Origin: Clitoria ternatea | Taxonomy: Eukaryota; Streptophyta; Magnoliopsida; Fabales; Fabaceae | Length of the DNA: 64,000 nucleotides | Direction of reading: 5' to 3' | NCBI GenBank assembly: GCA_037962975.1 | Contig: CM075670.1 | Location: 79,115,501 to 79,179,500, forward strand | Shown: positions 1 to 12,150 of the stretch, in pieces | Numbering within the stretch: position 1 is the stretch's first letter | Layout of the letters: each line of letters starts with the position of its first letter | Made by a program: the position numbers and the translations under genes | Notes under the pieces: model-generated | Database searches by the model: none | Seen by the model: the letters and a program-made list of their open reading frames with translations, nothing else | Told to the model about the DNA's origin: nothing

Positions 1-1258
1 TTAATTATCCTTATGAGAATTCTTGGGTCATCCCACACATCCGCTATCTGGCAGACGGACAGCTCCCTACTGATGAGAATGAGAGGAGACGAGTGAAAAA
101 AGAACTGCCGTACTTCACCATGGTTGATGGTGTTCTTTACAAAAGGGGATTCTCTGTCCCGTACCTCCTTTGTTTGAGAGAAGACGAGGTACAAGCAGTG
201 TTGGAGGAAGTGCATGAGGGGCAGTGTGGGCACCATGCTGGGGGTCAGAGTTTAATGAGAAAAATCCTCAAGGCTGGTTATTGGTGGCCCACGGTGAAGC
301 AGGATTCAGCAGATTTTGTGAAGAAGTGTGATGCGTGTCAAAGGTTTTCCAATCTCCATCACACACCGGCCCAAGAACTCTCTTCATCCGCTGTGCCCTG
401 GCCGTTCTACTAGTGGGGCCTTGATATCCTGGGTCCGTTCCCTACTGCTCCAGGAGGTATCAAATATTTGATTGTGGGGGTAGATTACTTCACTAAGTGG
501 ATTGAGGCTGAGCCAGTAGTGCATATCACTTCTGTGCAGACAAGGCATTTTTTTATGAGAATATCATAGCTCGATTCGGTGTCCCAGGGCGGATTGTGAC
601 TGATAATGGTACCTAGTTCACTGATAAGAAGTTCACAGATTTGCTTGAAGGACTGGGAATAGTCCAAATGTTTTCATCTGTTGAGCACCCCCAGACGAAC
701 GGCCAAGCTGAAGTAGCCAATCGGGAGGTACTGAAGGGGTTAAAGAAGCGTCTTGGAGAAGTGAAGGGAGGTTGGACTGATCAATTGTGCCATGTTCTGT
801 GGGCATACCATACTACACCACATTCCTCCACTAATGAATCCCCATATCGGCTGACTTATGGGGTTGAGGCGATGATCCCAGTGGAGCTACAAACTAGATC
901 GGCCAGAGTGGAATATTTTTCAGCTGAAGACAATAATGCCAATCTGGCATCAGAGCTAGACGTTCTCCACGAATTAAGGGAAGGAGCTTTTGTTAGAGAC
1001 CAGGCAATAAAGGCAAAGGCAGCCCTCCGATACAACAAACGTGTCCAATACAGAGCATTCAACACCGGAGATCTTGTTTTGAGGAAGGCAAGTGTGGGTA
1101 ATAAATTTGCTTACCAAGGAAAGCTAGCACCGACATGGGAAGGCCTTTACAGAGTTTCTGAGGTAACAAGAAGAGGATCATACCGGCTCGACGAGCTCAA
1201 TGGAACCCCAATTCGCAATAAGTGGAACACTCAGAACTTACGTGTTTATTACAGTTAG
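1..1258 (+). pseudogene. Ty3/gypsy (Tat-lineage) pol C-terminus: integrase
   Basis: The reading frame is already open at the window edge and runs through the end of a retrotransposon polyprotein. An H2C2 zinc-binding segment is visible (HEGQCGHH, then CDAC near base 340). The integrase core follows with its acidic residues in LDILGP, VTDNG and NGQAEVANR, and then the C-terminal part ending at 1258. Integrase would insert the reverse-transcribed element into host DNA. The gene is broken: TAG at 411 and TAG in the TDNG region (about 614-616) both stand where the family usually has Gln. The frame also slips by one base in the run of seven T near 548. The antisense gene downstream points to the Tat lineage rather than a chromovirus. 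The 5' part of the element lies outside the window. Confidence 0.88.
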
Positions 1259-2464
1259 TTGGTAAGACGGCATGTACTCTTTTTCCTTACTTGAATTTTT
1301 TCCCATTGGGTTTTCTCAAGAAGGTTTTAACGAGGCATGACCCCAACTACACTTCCTTTGTAATATGTATTCTTTCAACTTAATGAAAATGCGATTTATG
1401 ACTCTATCAGTCTCACTCTCTCATTTGTATGTCATGATGAATAGCTATAAGCCGTTTTCATATGAAGACCCTCAGGACGGATGATCTCAATCACACATTC
1501 TGTGTATTGACGATGTAAACTCCTCGAGGGAGAAATAGGTTGTAGGATTAAACCGAACCCCATTTGAAGGCCCGAATAGTAGGATTGCACCGAACTCTGG
1601 GTACGGTTAGTAGGATCGAACCGAACACCGTTTGAAGGCTTGGATTGTAGGATTGCACCAAACTCCAAGTATGGTTAGTAGGATCGAACCGAACACCATT
1701 TGAAGGCTTGGGCGCAGTAAGCTGGTTCATCTTCGAAACCACGCTGAACCCCGAGTGATGGGTGCAGTAGGTTCAGGATTAGCCCTGATCCGAACCCCGT
1801 GTTGAAGGCCCAGATTGTAGGAATTAAACCGAACTCTGGGTACGGTTAGTAGGATCGAACCGAACACCATTTGAAGGCTTGGATTGTAGGATTGCACCAA
1901 ACTCCAAGTATGGTTAGTAGGATCGAACCGAACACCATTGAAGACTTAAGTTGTAGGACAAAACTGAACCTCAAGAGAAAGGTGTAGGACCTAACCTTTT
2001 TCAAAGTCATACCGAACCCTACATGAAGACTTGGAGGAAAGGGTTGTACCGAACTCTAAATATAATTTCCGTTCTCATCTCCAAAGCATTCATTACAGGG
2101 CGGCTGAACACAAATATGGTCGTTCCACATCTTCGAGATCGGATGAACCTTTCTCATTTCCAGGAAGATAAAGTTAACGTTTTAAAACAAAATTTCCCTC
2201 CCAAAATACTTATACTTGGGGACAGGGCATGCTTTAACTTATTTGTTGCTTATCTGTTACAATTTCTATTATTTTATTCCAGGGTGATAAACACGTTTTA
2301 AATAGCAATATAGCTAAACAGAGCGGATTTGTAAAGTATTGAAAAGGTAAAGTATTGTGTACACGACTAAGTTATCCAGCAACTATATATTTGCCACAAA
2401 CGATAGAAGAGAACCAAAAGCAAATTTTATTTCTGTAAAGGAGAATTTTATATGTCTCAAAATA
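1259..2464 (+). other. 3' untranslated spacer of the Tat element
   Basis: Non-coding stretch between the pol stop codon and the end of the antisense gene. It contains the tandem array at 1564-1938 and otherwise AT-rich sequence with no credible gene. In Tat/Ogre-type elements this interval is known to be long and hypervariable, which fits what is seen. Confidence 0.7.
1564..1938 (+). repeat. 68-bp tandem repeat array in the retroelement 3' UTR
   Basis: Units beginning TTGAAGGC start at 1564, 1632, 1802 and 1871. A divergent, insertion-bearing unit starts at 1700. Each normal unit is about 68 bp and contains GGTTAGTAGGATCGAACCGA. Copies alternate between two subtypes, one with CCGAACTCTGGGTACGG and the other with CCAAACTCCAAGTATGG. 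Confidence 0.88.
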
Positions 2465-2525
2465 TTAAAGCTGGAACTGATCCCAAAACACAACTGTAAA
2501 TGAAAGCACAAAATCAAAGTGCAGG

Positions 2526-5197
2526 TTATTGATCCTCCGAGATGGGCACTTCCGTTCTCCCCTCTTCAGCTCCCTCAGTTTGAACCTTATCCGCTCCAGT
2601 CTCTGGGCCAGTTTGAGCACCATCTTGTGTCTCACCTTCGGGGCCAGGAGTGGACAGTGCTGGTTCCATGCTTTGACCCTCTGGAAGTGGAGGCAGTTCA
2701 TAAAGAGCATCGCGAGGATCCTGGTGCGAGCCGTCCTTCTGCACTTCGACAAGTTTCCCTCCATGGAATTCATAGAACGGATCCAATCCGTACAGATTAA
2801 GCTTCACGTCAGGGTTGCGATAAAAGACTTGACGAAGTGCCAGGCCGAAGGATTCGTAAGCCACATTCTTGCATATTCCCAAGGCTTTGGCTGCCTTGGC
2901 CTTAGCAGTAGATAATTTCTTTTGAAGCTTGGCAAAATCCTCCTCCGACGGCCCAGTGCTCGTACTCCCTTTCCTCAGCTCTTCGATCTGGGCCTGCATT
3001 TCCTTCCGAAGGATCTCCCACTCTCCTAGGCTTTTGTTGTGACCGGCCTCCACTGTTTTGAGATTGTCAGCAAGCTTGGCCGATATCTTCTTCTCTAATT
3101 GCAACTCTTCTTCAAGAAGGGGGATGGACTTGTTTTGCTGCTGAAGCTCAATGACCTGCTGCTCTAAAGCTTTGTTGGTGAAATGTAGCTGACTTATTTC
3201 TTCAGTCTTCTTTTACAGCGTCTCTTTGGCCTTAGTCAATTCAGCTTCCACCCCTCTATGAGTCTCAGCTTACTTGGCCGCCCAGGCCTCCTTTACAGCG
3301 ATGTCGGCCTCAAGTTTTTCAACTTGTTCCATGTAATCCACCTTTTTGCTCAAGGAGTCCAAGAGACCGGATAGCTCATCCAGTTGCCAACGGCCAGCTT
3401 TGCACGCGCCTCTAACTTCAGCGGCATCTAGAGAGGGGCGGAGACAGTACCTCGCCTTTGGAAGAGTAGGGGGAGTAGATCCCTGGAACCAGAGATAGGG
3501 TAAGAGAAAGTATTCGCCTGGAGGATCGAATACTGGAGGAGGACCGCTCCCAGAGTCTGGTCCAGAAGTGGCCTGTGAAGGAGGGGCAGAGAAGTCAAGG
3601 ATGGGCTTCTTCCCCTTGTCCTTTTTTAACCCAGATTCCTCAAGGGTCTTCTGGTGTTTCTTTGCAGGGTCACCAGAGGGAGGCTTTTCCACATCCGCCG
3701 TCTTGACCAGACGCCTCTTTTTCTTCTTTTTCTCTGGGACGGCCTCTTCATTACTTTGCTCCATCGCCTCTGTTTATTTTTCAGGCTCCTCCTCATCTCC
3801 CACTGTGGAGGTCAGAGGAATGGTTGGAGCTTTGGTGGAATTCCACTTGGCTTGAATTTCATTCTCTTCGGAGGAAGAGTCGTCATCCGCCAGCATAGTC
3901 CTCAGAGACAACATTTTAGGACAGGCTTTTTTAATTTATTCTGCAAAACAAGGAGAATTAAGTTAAACACATGGGAAGAAAAGTAAAAAAAAGAGCAGAA
4001 TAAGTACGTAACATAACCACAATTGAGAACGGTTATTATGGAGATAGGCAGTCCGGACTTCATCACTCCCCAGGAGGAGTCTGCAGGAAAACCCCTTGAG
4101 GGTCTTTGAGGCCGTCTGCATGGCACTCAATACTTTGACGGAGTGAGAAGAAAGCTCACTCTCATCAGTATAATAGGCACGGCTCAGTAGTAAAAAGTGC
4201 TCGTGCGACCAACTGAGGGGGAATTTAGTGAATCCTTCCTTGTTGAGCCAGAAGACCGGCTTGTTGGGCTGAATTCAGATCCGCGTGTAGTAGTGTTTGA
4301 AAGAGCGTCCATCCACCTTAGCGGATTTGGTGTAGGACTTAAAGTTCACCAACCTTGAGTCACAACGGAGTGTTATGAACCCAAGGCCGCCCTTCTTGTT
4401 GGCACGGCAGACCACTTGGCAGTAATAAAACAATTTGGCCACAGTGGCGGTGAAGTTAAAATGCTCTCCCAGAATTTCGAGAGCGCGCACTAAGCCCAGC
4501 CGTTGGGATGTAGTTGGGTAGGAGCGCAGTCGAGGAAGCGCAGGACGGCCATCTGAAACTCCGTTAGGGGGAAGCGGACTCCCAAGTTTTGAAACACGAA
4601 GTCGTACATGTAGATCGATCTCTCGTCTGGTACGCGATGACAGACCTTTTCAGTTGGACGGGGGGCAAGAACAAGAAAGCATCCCTTGTACTTTTTGTCA
4701 GAATAAATATCGCAGTGGAGAGTGACTGGGCTTTCCTCTTCCTTTGCATGATGCGAGGGGATTTCCAAGAATTCCTCCTCGACCCAGCAGTACGGCCTCT
4801 CCCTGTTTAGTTTTTCCTAATTCAGTCGGTGTGCCACGACGTTGACACACCCTTCAGTAGTCCACAGAATCATCGTTTTGCCAGACCCCGGAATCTCCAT
4901 GGTACCTGATGCACGATGGAATGCGTGTGTGCTGTGGTAGAAGGCAACATCGTCAGAGAGATAACCTTCGTTGCTCGACCCATCATCAGAGAAGCTGCTA
5001 GCCCTTGAATCAAGGGGATCCTTAGAGCGGCGCCGATCAACTGGCGCTCGTGCGGAAGAAGTTTCAACTCTCTCTGAGCGACGAGGCCCAGCCACAGGAA
5101 GATTCACTGGAATCCTCCCACCACGGCGACTAGAGGGGGCACAAGAGCTCAAACTCCCCCTGGATGAGGTACCAGCGTTGCCTGTTCTAGGGCGCAT
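2526..5197 (-). pseudogene. Antisense additional ORF of the Tat element (Transposase_28 / 'putative gypsy type transposon' family)
   Basis: This gene lies between pol and the 3' LTR and is transcribed against pol, as in Tat-lineage elements with extra ORFs. The start is ATG at 5197. The N-terminus is basic and Ser/Arg-rich. Next is a conserved globular part, with YDFVFQNLGVRFPLTEF and APTQLHPNGWA around 4500-4620 and SHEHFLLLSRAYYTDES around 4165-4230. A likely intron follows (about 4010-3938, acceptor CAG). The rest is a Lys-rich linker and a long C-terminal coiled coil (about 3300-2850) ending in an acidic tail. Lesions are a TAG near 4817, a one-base frameshift near 4494, a TGA near 4273 and two stops in the coiled coil. 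Its biochemical function is unknown. A second decayed copy lies at 28345-30014. The family assignment is from memory of the conserved block. Confidence 0.72.
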
Positions 5198-5878
5198 GGT
5201 TGAAGCAAAATGAATAAAATTATATGAAGGTAAAGGATAGGGAGATTACCTAAAAGAAGAAGGAACTTTGTGAAGAAGAAAGGCAGCAAGGAAACCTTTA
5301 GAAATTTGAGCAGAGGTTCACTAAGCTTAATGACAGAGATGAATTCCAAAATTCGTTAAGTGCCCCTTTTATAGGTAACGAAGAAGCACAGTGTTCTGCT
5401 GAAAGTCGCGACGTTTACTTCAAAACGCAACTTTTCGAATTCAAATGACTTTGTCATTTCGTGATCAAAGCGCGAAAGTGGTAACATTTCAGTAAAGTTT
5501 TTCACAAAACGGGCCTGTGGGAATTGAAAGTCAGGCCCAAAAAGCCCAATCGACGGTTACACTCTTGGGTAATGATGGTTCACGTGTTAAAAAGGGCATT
5601 TAATGTCCAATCATTTCAGATGCATTTAATGCATCCCAACCACTCCACGAATATCAAGAGTTTTGATTTTCAAAAACTCTTGGAATTTCCCTCAATATGA
5701 ATCTCTGTCTGAATCCGTTATGAATAACACAAGAAGAACGGTTACTTAGTTGGCAGAGCGGATGTCAAAGAGTTTTCAGAAGGAATTTCTAGAGCGCTCA
5801 ACCGGCATCCAAACTTCTCAAAGGCTGTATAGCTCATGTAAGCAACCTAATAGTCCCTCACATAAGCTAGGGGACAAA

Positions 5879-6670
5879 TGATCCAGTCTAGATACCGGTC
5901 CCCAAAGTTATGACGTCAGAGTGATATCTCGAAGGAGAAACTGGTATTATAAGAGACGAAGCTACATCAGTTATCCATCCTCACTTCATCTTCATCTGTT
6001 CTTACCAAATTAGAGGCTCAATCCGTCCTCATTACGAGGGATACGTCGTCTGACCGTATCCCCATGACGTGAATAACCGCTTGCCCCTTATAACTTATCA
6101 GCGAAGATACCCTGTATAGCGGAATGTGTCTATATATATTATCTCAGAAAGTAAGTACGATTGTCAGCGAAATATGCGGAAAGGTGATTATCCTCCATCC
6201 CTATTATAGGATCGTACTCTGATAATTGACCTACCCATCTGACACACTCTGAGCACTGAGCCATATTGATTGACATATTCAACACGCTATCAGAGCCAAA
6301 GGGCCCACCTGCATCCAACGATTCATTTCTTACGTTCGACTATAAATAGCTCATTTCAATACACATGTAAGGTTACGTTGTTCTATCTCATATTCTTGCT
6401 ATTGTATTGTTTGAGTACTCATTGAGTTCTTACACTCTTCTAACTTGAGCGTTGGAGAATCTTCACAGGTGGCACCACCTTTCGCCCTCTCTCAACGTGA
6501 AACGTTGGTGTGAAGGATCTCTAGGACAACAAGACCAATTTCTCCCACAGAGAGGCCGGATTACAACATCGGATACCCACTGTACTGGTGTACATAACCC
6601 TAAAACACCTGCACTCTTGTAGCTGGTCCCATACCGGATCATAGACCCTGGTTCAGACCAGTTCACAAGG
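5879..6670 (+). mobile_element. Putative 3' LTR of the Tat element (approximate ends)
   Basis: A purine-rich tract (AAGCTAGGGGACA) ends at about 5877, directly before TG at 5879, as expected of a polypurine tract and LTR start. A TATA box (CTATAAATAGC) sits at 6340-6350. It is followed by a transcribed-looking leader with ACTTGAGCGTTGGAG, which is typical of Tat/Ogre LTRs. The right end is uncertain because the following sequence is unrelated. No target duplication can be tested, as the left end is outside the window. Confidence 0.5.
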
Positions 6671-6684
6671 ATATACTCTCTCAA

Positions 6685-8205
6685 TAGAGTAGATGTACAA
6701 ATAAAAGCTCACTCAAGATAGTAACTCTCAACAAGAGAGGATTTACAAATTTAAGAACAAGAGTTTCAGAAAATAAAACTATACAAATAAAAATAGACTT
6801 ATAAGGCATAAGAGTAGGATATGAATGATTTCCCTTTGATGTGAATTGATGCTCTTAGTAGCTTGAATGAGTGTTGCATTTATAAGCCTTGGAAAGGAGC
6901 TTAAAAGTCTTTAGAGCCGTTGCACAGCATGGGCATTTGACCTTTTGTGGAGAAGTGAGCTGGTTTTACATTTAACAGTCACTTTCCCCAAATTCTAGCA
7001 CTTGCATGATCGATTACGCCTCAAGCTGTAATCGATTATGTTTCATTGTATTCAATTAATTCAAGTCTCTAGTAGCTATGTAATCGATTGTGGAGTTTCT
7101 TATAATCGATTATGTTAGTGTAATCGATTGTCATATTTCTTGTAATCGATTATGAAACATACCTGATGCATTTAATTCCTTTTGGTAGTCCTGTAATCGA
7201 TTGTCTATATCATATAATTGATTATCGTTTAAACAGAAACTCTGTAGTCGATTATATCTTGCCTTGTAGTCGATTATGCAACATGTCTGATACATTTTCT
7301 TTTTGTTGCATTGGTGTAATTGATTATGCTATTCGCTGTAATTGATTAGGTGAAAAAATAGAACCATGGTAATCGATTAGTACATCCTTATAATTGATTA
7401 TGGATTATACCTAATTCTCTTAATTCTTATTACGTAGCATCATAATCGATTAGCTTACTTGCTGTAATCAATTGTATCCATTCCAGGGACAAGGTAATCG
7501 ATTGTGTTAGTGGTGTAATCAGTTATGCTATGTCAAATTCAGGTCTGATGCTTGACTTGAGTTATAGGCTCTTTGCTCTTTTTTATTTGAACTTCTAGGA
7601 AGTTTATTGCATATTGTCCTTGGCATTTTGAGTCTCTATGGGCTTCATTATCTTGTCATGATTCTTCAATTTGTTACTTTATTATTATCAAAATCCTGAA
7701 ACAATTTTCAAACACAGGATGGTGTATTGATATTTGAGGTATCGAGACTTATGCCCATTTTGATAGATGAAATGATGCTGGATATGTAGTCCCTTTGTAT
7801 ATGTATAAGTATTGATAATGCATAAGCTGAGGTTAAATTTCATGATAGGCAATGAAGGATATTTGGATGCTTGCTTGGTTGTGACCTAATAGGCCTATAT
7901 GATGTGGTTGCATGATTATTTGAGCCTTTTTCCATATCTTCATATATGGAACTAGGCGGGTGCCTCGTATGCATATTCTTCTTCCGCTGTAAACTCAAAT
8001 CATTTTGTATACATGTGCAGGCGTTTTGATTTGTGATCCAGTTTATAAATTATTAATCTCACTCTTTGGTTTTCTATGGTTCGAGTCTTGATGCAGTCAT
8101 TGTAGTGTTCTGAAATTATTTTAAACACAAAAAATTTACTCATATTTTTATTAATTATTATCTTGATTACATCGGGATTCGGGTCCAGAAAATCGGGGTG
8201 TTACA
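6685..8205 (+). mobile_element. Truncated LTR-like segment ending GGGTGTTACA
   Basis: No coding potential. The segment contains the TAATCGATTA array (7009-7523). It ends with ATCGGGGTGTTACA at 8205, the same terminus as the chromovirus LTR at 52476-52485. The next bases belong to a copia pol gene, so this looks like an LTR inserted into, or fused to, that gene. A matching TG-initiated left end was not found, so it is probably truncated. I looked for a GAAAG target duplication and did not find it. Confidence 0.45.
7009..7523 (+). repeat. Paired TAATCGATTA palindrome array with ~124-bp superperiod
   Basis: Eighteen copies of a degenerate motif around ATCGAT occur as nine pairs, with cores at 7009/7031, 7083/7105, 7123/7145, 7196/7217, 7247/7269, 7319/7341, 7372/7393, 7445/7467 and 7497/7518. 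Spacing inside every pair is 21-22 bp. In the later part of the array, alternate pairs repeat about every 124 bp (for example 7123, 7247, 7372, 7497), which shows a larger tandem unit holding two pairs. Non-motif sequence is much less conserved than the motif. Confidence 0.88.
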
Positions 8206-8233
8206 GAAAGACCTTAACAAAATAGGCGTATGG

Positions 8234-8600
8234 ATAGAAGACATCAATACCTATTAAGTGTATAGATGGGACTCTTGTTTTATTTCAACATGCCTATATA
8301 TCTTTGGAATTATGCAGCCCTCCATCTTTCCTTTCCTATCAACAAAATACCTATGGTTGTTCAGGATAATGTCTCTTTTCAAGTATTTTTATAGGCACAA
8401 ACCAGAACTTGCAAAGTTGAAAGTATTTGAATCCTTTTTCTATGCCTCCACTCTCAAAGTGTAAAGATCTAAAAGAAAGAAATAGGTTTTTCCATGACTA
8501 TAAACCAAGAATGAAGGGTTACAGTCTAATGGACCTCAGCTCTTGAGAGATACCTATTTTTAGGGATGTGGAGTTCTATTTTGTTTTTAGTTTGAAGAAA
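8234..8600 (+). pseudogene. Ty1/copia pol fragment, integrase C-terminal part
   Basis: Translation in shifting frames gives copia integrase hallmarks: RRHQYLL, then NMPIYLWNYAALH, HKPELAKLKVFE followed by YASTL, then DYKPRMKGYSLMDL and FRDVEFY. Several stops and frameshifts interrupt it, so it is dead. The next part of the same gene reappears at about 12150, after an insertion beginning near 8628. Confidence 0.82.
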
Positions 8601-8627
8601 ATATTAATTTTAAGAATATTTTTTAAT

Positions 8628-10923
8628 TGCGACAAGTATTTACCCTACTGGTAAGCACTCGTAAGAGTAGTATGAAAGGTATTTTAGACCTCAAGTGTCA
8701 AACCCATAGGGAGTATAATTGTAATCACTTGTTACTAATGCTCTCCTAATGTTAACTAGATCAAATAGGGTTGCTTGAAAGCAATTTAATAAAAAACAAA
8801 GAATAATAAAATAAAAGAAACAAAACAAAACAAAGTGGGGTTATGAAGTGAAGTGAAGATTTATATTTTTTAAGCCTTTCGGATCCTACAATGATTTCTC
8901 CAAGTTGTTCATCTCCTAAAGTTCCCTTTAAAGGATTTCAGCCTAGATATGTTAAGGAGACTACTGGTCACTCCTACTAATAGTGTTGACATCGTGTACT
9001 ACCTTTTCCTCACTAATAATCTACCTTAAAGATCATAACTAAGTCATGTCCTAAAATGCATGAAGATCTAACTGAGTTGGTGAATCCAATCACTAACCAG
9101 ATGTATAAGTTATAGAACTAAGTTCCTATGGCTATCACTTCAACGCTTACTCAAATTCCTAGGCCACTAATAAACCTGGTACGACCACCTACATGCTCAC
9201 TAACTAACAGTAGAATAGGTGTCGTCATCCTAAACTATAATTAAAGCAAGGAATTAGATAAATGAAACATAAAAGAAGATAAACTTTAATGGAGTTCAAA
9301 AAGGATTATACCATAGTTTCACCTCCGCTTCGATCCATGGTAAGAGGATTAGTTCAACAAAAAAAGTCACTAAAAACATTTAAAAAATCCAAAACAAATC
9401 ATAAATCCTAATCTAAGACAAGATAAGGAAACACTTATTGTCAATTGTTAAATGATAAGATAAGTAAACTTTTTCTTATAATTGATGTTTAATTAATCAT
9501 TTAATTAATAAATTATCTCTCTTTGTGTATAGTTGAAGTATTTCCATAATTTTAAACTTACAAACTATTTTTAATGTGTTTTTAGAGCCTTGGGAGAGAA
9601 AAGAAAAGAAAACGAATGAGTGGTTCAATTTTTGTTCCTTACCAGCAATAGTAAATTTACTCTTGCCACTTCGTTCACTATTGGATCGAACTAAAATTTT
9701 GATATATGATACATGACATTCAGATCTTTATTTTTAATGCTTGGATCATATTTTTCAAGTTTGATGTTGCTCGATCAGTAGTTTCTCCACTTGAGCGGAT
9801 GCATCAAAATTTTAGGGAACAGCTTAAGCGGCCACACTTCTACTACTCGAGTGGCAGCATTGCAACATCACCTGTTTTTTACCCCAAAGGCCATTTAAAA
9901 GGGTTTAGGTCATTTTTATGATCTTTTTAGTCTATAGGAGGTTATGAGCACTATGTGGGGGCTCTTCATCATCATAGCGAAGCTTAAAGATGAGAAATCT
10001 CTTTTGGTTTCCTTTCCTTTTATTTTCCATTGATCTTTGGAATTTTCTCCTAATTTTAGTGTAGCCCTCATGAAAATATATGGCTAAACCCTTTTTTGTT
10101 AGGTTTAGGTGTAACTCATCCCATCCCCTGCCTTGTATTGAATACTTTTATATGATTTATGTATTTTAATCAATGTTAGTATTTCGTTTCATATACCTAA
10201 TGAGTGTTTCAAATAAGAATACAATTCACGTGTGTGTTAAAGGTTTCCAAACAGGTTGCAGAATAAATGGCCCATTATTGCTTCCTCTTAGGATAGAGTT
10301 GAGTTTCATGGTTGTTAATGTCAACACCTAATGCAAAGAGTCAATGCCTAATGCCTAATCCTTCCTTCTAAGCTGCATGAAACTTACGCTTATAACTGCT
10401 CCTTATTTATAGCAAAAAACTTGCTTCAGGCTAAAGGTGGGATAATTAGTAAATTTTTTATTTCTCTTAAGAGGAAAAGCTTTTGTTGAAGCGTGCAACT
10501 AGGGTCTTTATCATTTGTTGATTTGGCTCAAGTGAATGAAATTTTGCTAAAGTGCAACATGGACAAAAGGTTGCTTTAAGGGTGATTCTACATATTGTAG
10601 CCTTCTAACTTAAGCATCCTGTTAAAATGACTAAATTACCCCTAGGTCTTTTTGCTAAAGTGAGTTCCAAATTTTTATGCCTTTTGAATTTGGCACTCCA
10701 AGACTGAATTTTTTTTTTTTTCAAAACCTAAGCAGGGATCTAAGGCCTAAAATTAAACTCATTTATAACACAAACACCAAGAAAAATAAAAGGAGTTGAA
10801 AGTTTTACCTCATATTGGGTACTTGTGAAAATAACAGTATTTTAGTGTAAAATACAAACTAAGGTAGTAAAATTAAGGTGGTTTTATGCATTGAAAACAT
10901 GGTAAAATTGACAACTAACTTCA
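8628..10923 (-). mobile_element. Decayed minus-oriented LTR-like block inside the copia gene
   Basis: Non-coding. The left part (GGTAAGCACTCG, then CCCATAGGGAG) resembles in layout the left part of the LTR at 55929. At the right end, CACCTTAAACTTAG followed by CTTGCCCTTAAG at 10922-10955 parallels CATCCCCAAACTTAAAAC and TTGTCCTCAAGC beside the LTR of element C. That sequence is a reverse-strand polypurine tract. The inferred LTR runs from TG at 8628 to CA at 10923, but both ends are approximate and the copy is old. It interrupts the copia gene. Confidence 0.4.
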
Positions 10924-12150
10924 CCTTAAACTTAGTCTTTTACTTGCCCTTAAGAAAAACAAATTGTCATGAGTAATCATTTCTTCTTTGAAAACCTCTT
11001 GTTTGGAAAAACTGAGCAATGTTAAAACCATATGATTATTTACATAAGTTGAATTATTGAGCTAATGGATCAAGCAGAAACATATAATGCAGACACAATA
11101 AAAGTATTTGCATAAATCCTTAGCAGAAACAACATTTCAAGGTCACTAAATCAAAATATTCTCACAAGTGTTTCTTTTAATGTAGCACAAAATAGCAAGG
11201 ATAACTATTTCACTCAAAATTTAGATTATGAAACATGTGTGTTTAACTTCCATTTTCATCTAATGTCTAAGATTACCTACTAATGATTCATCGATATCAT
11301 AAATGTCTTTCAAAGGTTCCAATGTGGTCCGACTAGAAAGAAAACGAGGTTTTTTAGATTTGCAAAATGGTTTGTTATGGTAGAAGAGAATTTGTAGTAG
11401 GTACCTTTTCAATTCACCATCAATTTTACTAAGTTTCTTTGCAGATAATCCTAACCATAACATTTGGTTCTCCTATCTCTTTTCTGCTTCTACTTTTATT
11501 CTTTTTATTTTCTTTTTCTACCTTTTTCAAACTTTACAAGAGAGCAAAGCTTGCACAAAAATGACTTCCTCTATACTAGTAATTACTTCAAACAATTTCA
11601 TTTTTTCCCAAAAGGTGCTTTTTCTACCATTTCAATCCTTGAGGGAAGTTATTGGTTTTTTAGAACTATACATGTAACAATTTTTAATTAAGAAAATGAG
11701 TAAATTTAGCCTAGGGTTCCTATAGATTCAAAAATATGCCTTGATCATATCTTGATTTCACAAATGAAGAAATTTAAAAGAAAAACATAGTCAATGTCCC
11801 TCAGTCGTTTAGCACACACAACTCACTTGGTTAAGGAGAACATCTGACTTGTGAACAATTTATGTTGTTTATCAATTAAAGCCCCAAATTTAGTTACTGT
11901 ATCCTCAGGTAATTATGTGATTCTTTAATTACACAAAGTTCCTGCCTCAACTAAATTCAATTTATGTCATTTAAAAAAATATTTTGAACAATTTAGCTTA
12001 TAGTATTTTTATTGGATATGTTTATGATGGTGTTGCTTAAAGGTTCCTTTGCTTGAATGATAATACTATTATATATTGAAATTAGAGATGTCTAGTTCTT
12101 TGAAAACATCTTTCCTTATAAGAAATGCAATAAGTTAAATATTTATTTTA
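10924..12150 (-). mobile_element. Remnant internal region of the minus-oriented element
   Basis: AT-rich sequence between the LTR-like block and the point where copia coding sequence resumes. It begins with the polypurine-tract-like sequence and has no recognisable gag or pol. Its end is inferred only from where copia homology restarts. Confidence 0.3.

Noticed and set aside
2519..2915. + strand ORFs of 93 and 128 codons
   Set aside because: Opposite the coiled-coil and acidic tail of the antisense Tat gene. The minus frame is longer and conserved in architecture.
7009..7523. CRISPR-like array of short palindromic repeats with spacers
   Set aside because: Plant nuclear context, degenerate motifs, paired 22-bp spacing and no associated genes. 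It is a retroelement repeat.
8205..8211. GAAAG after the GGGTGTTACA terminus as a target duplication
   Set aside because: No GAAAG followed by an LTR start was found at a sensible distance. GAAAGTG near 5474 lies in the Tat element and does not begin an LTR.
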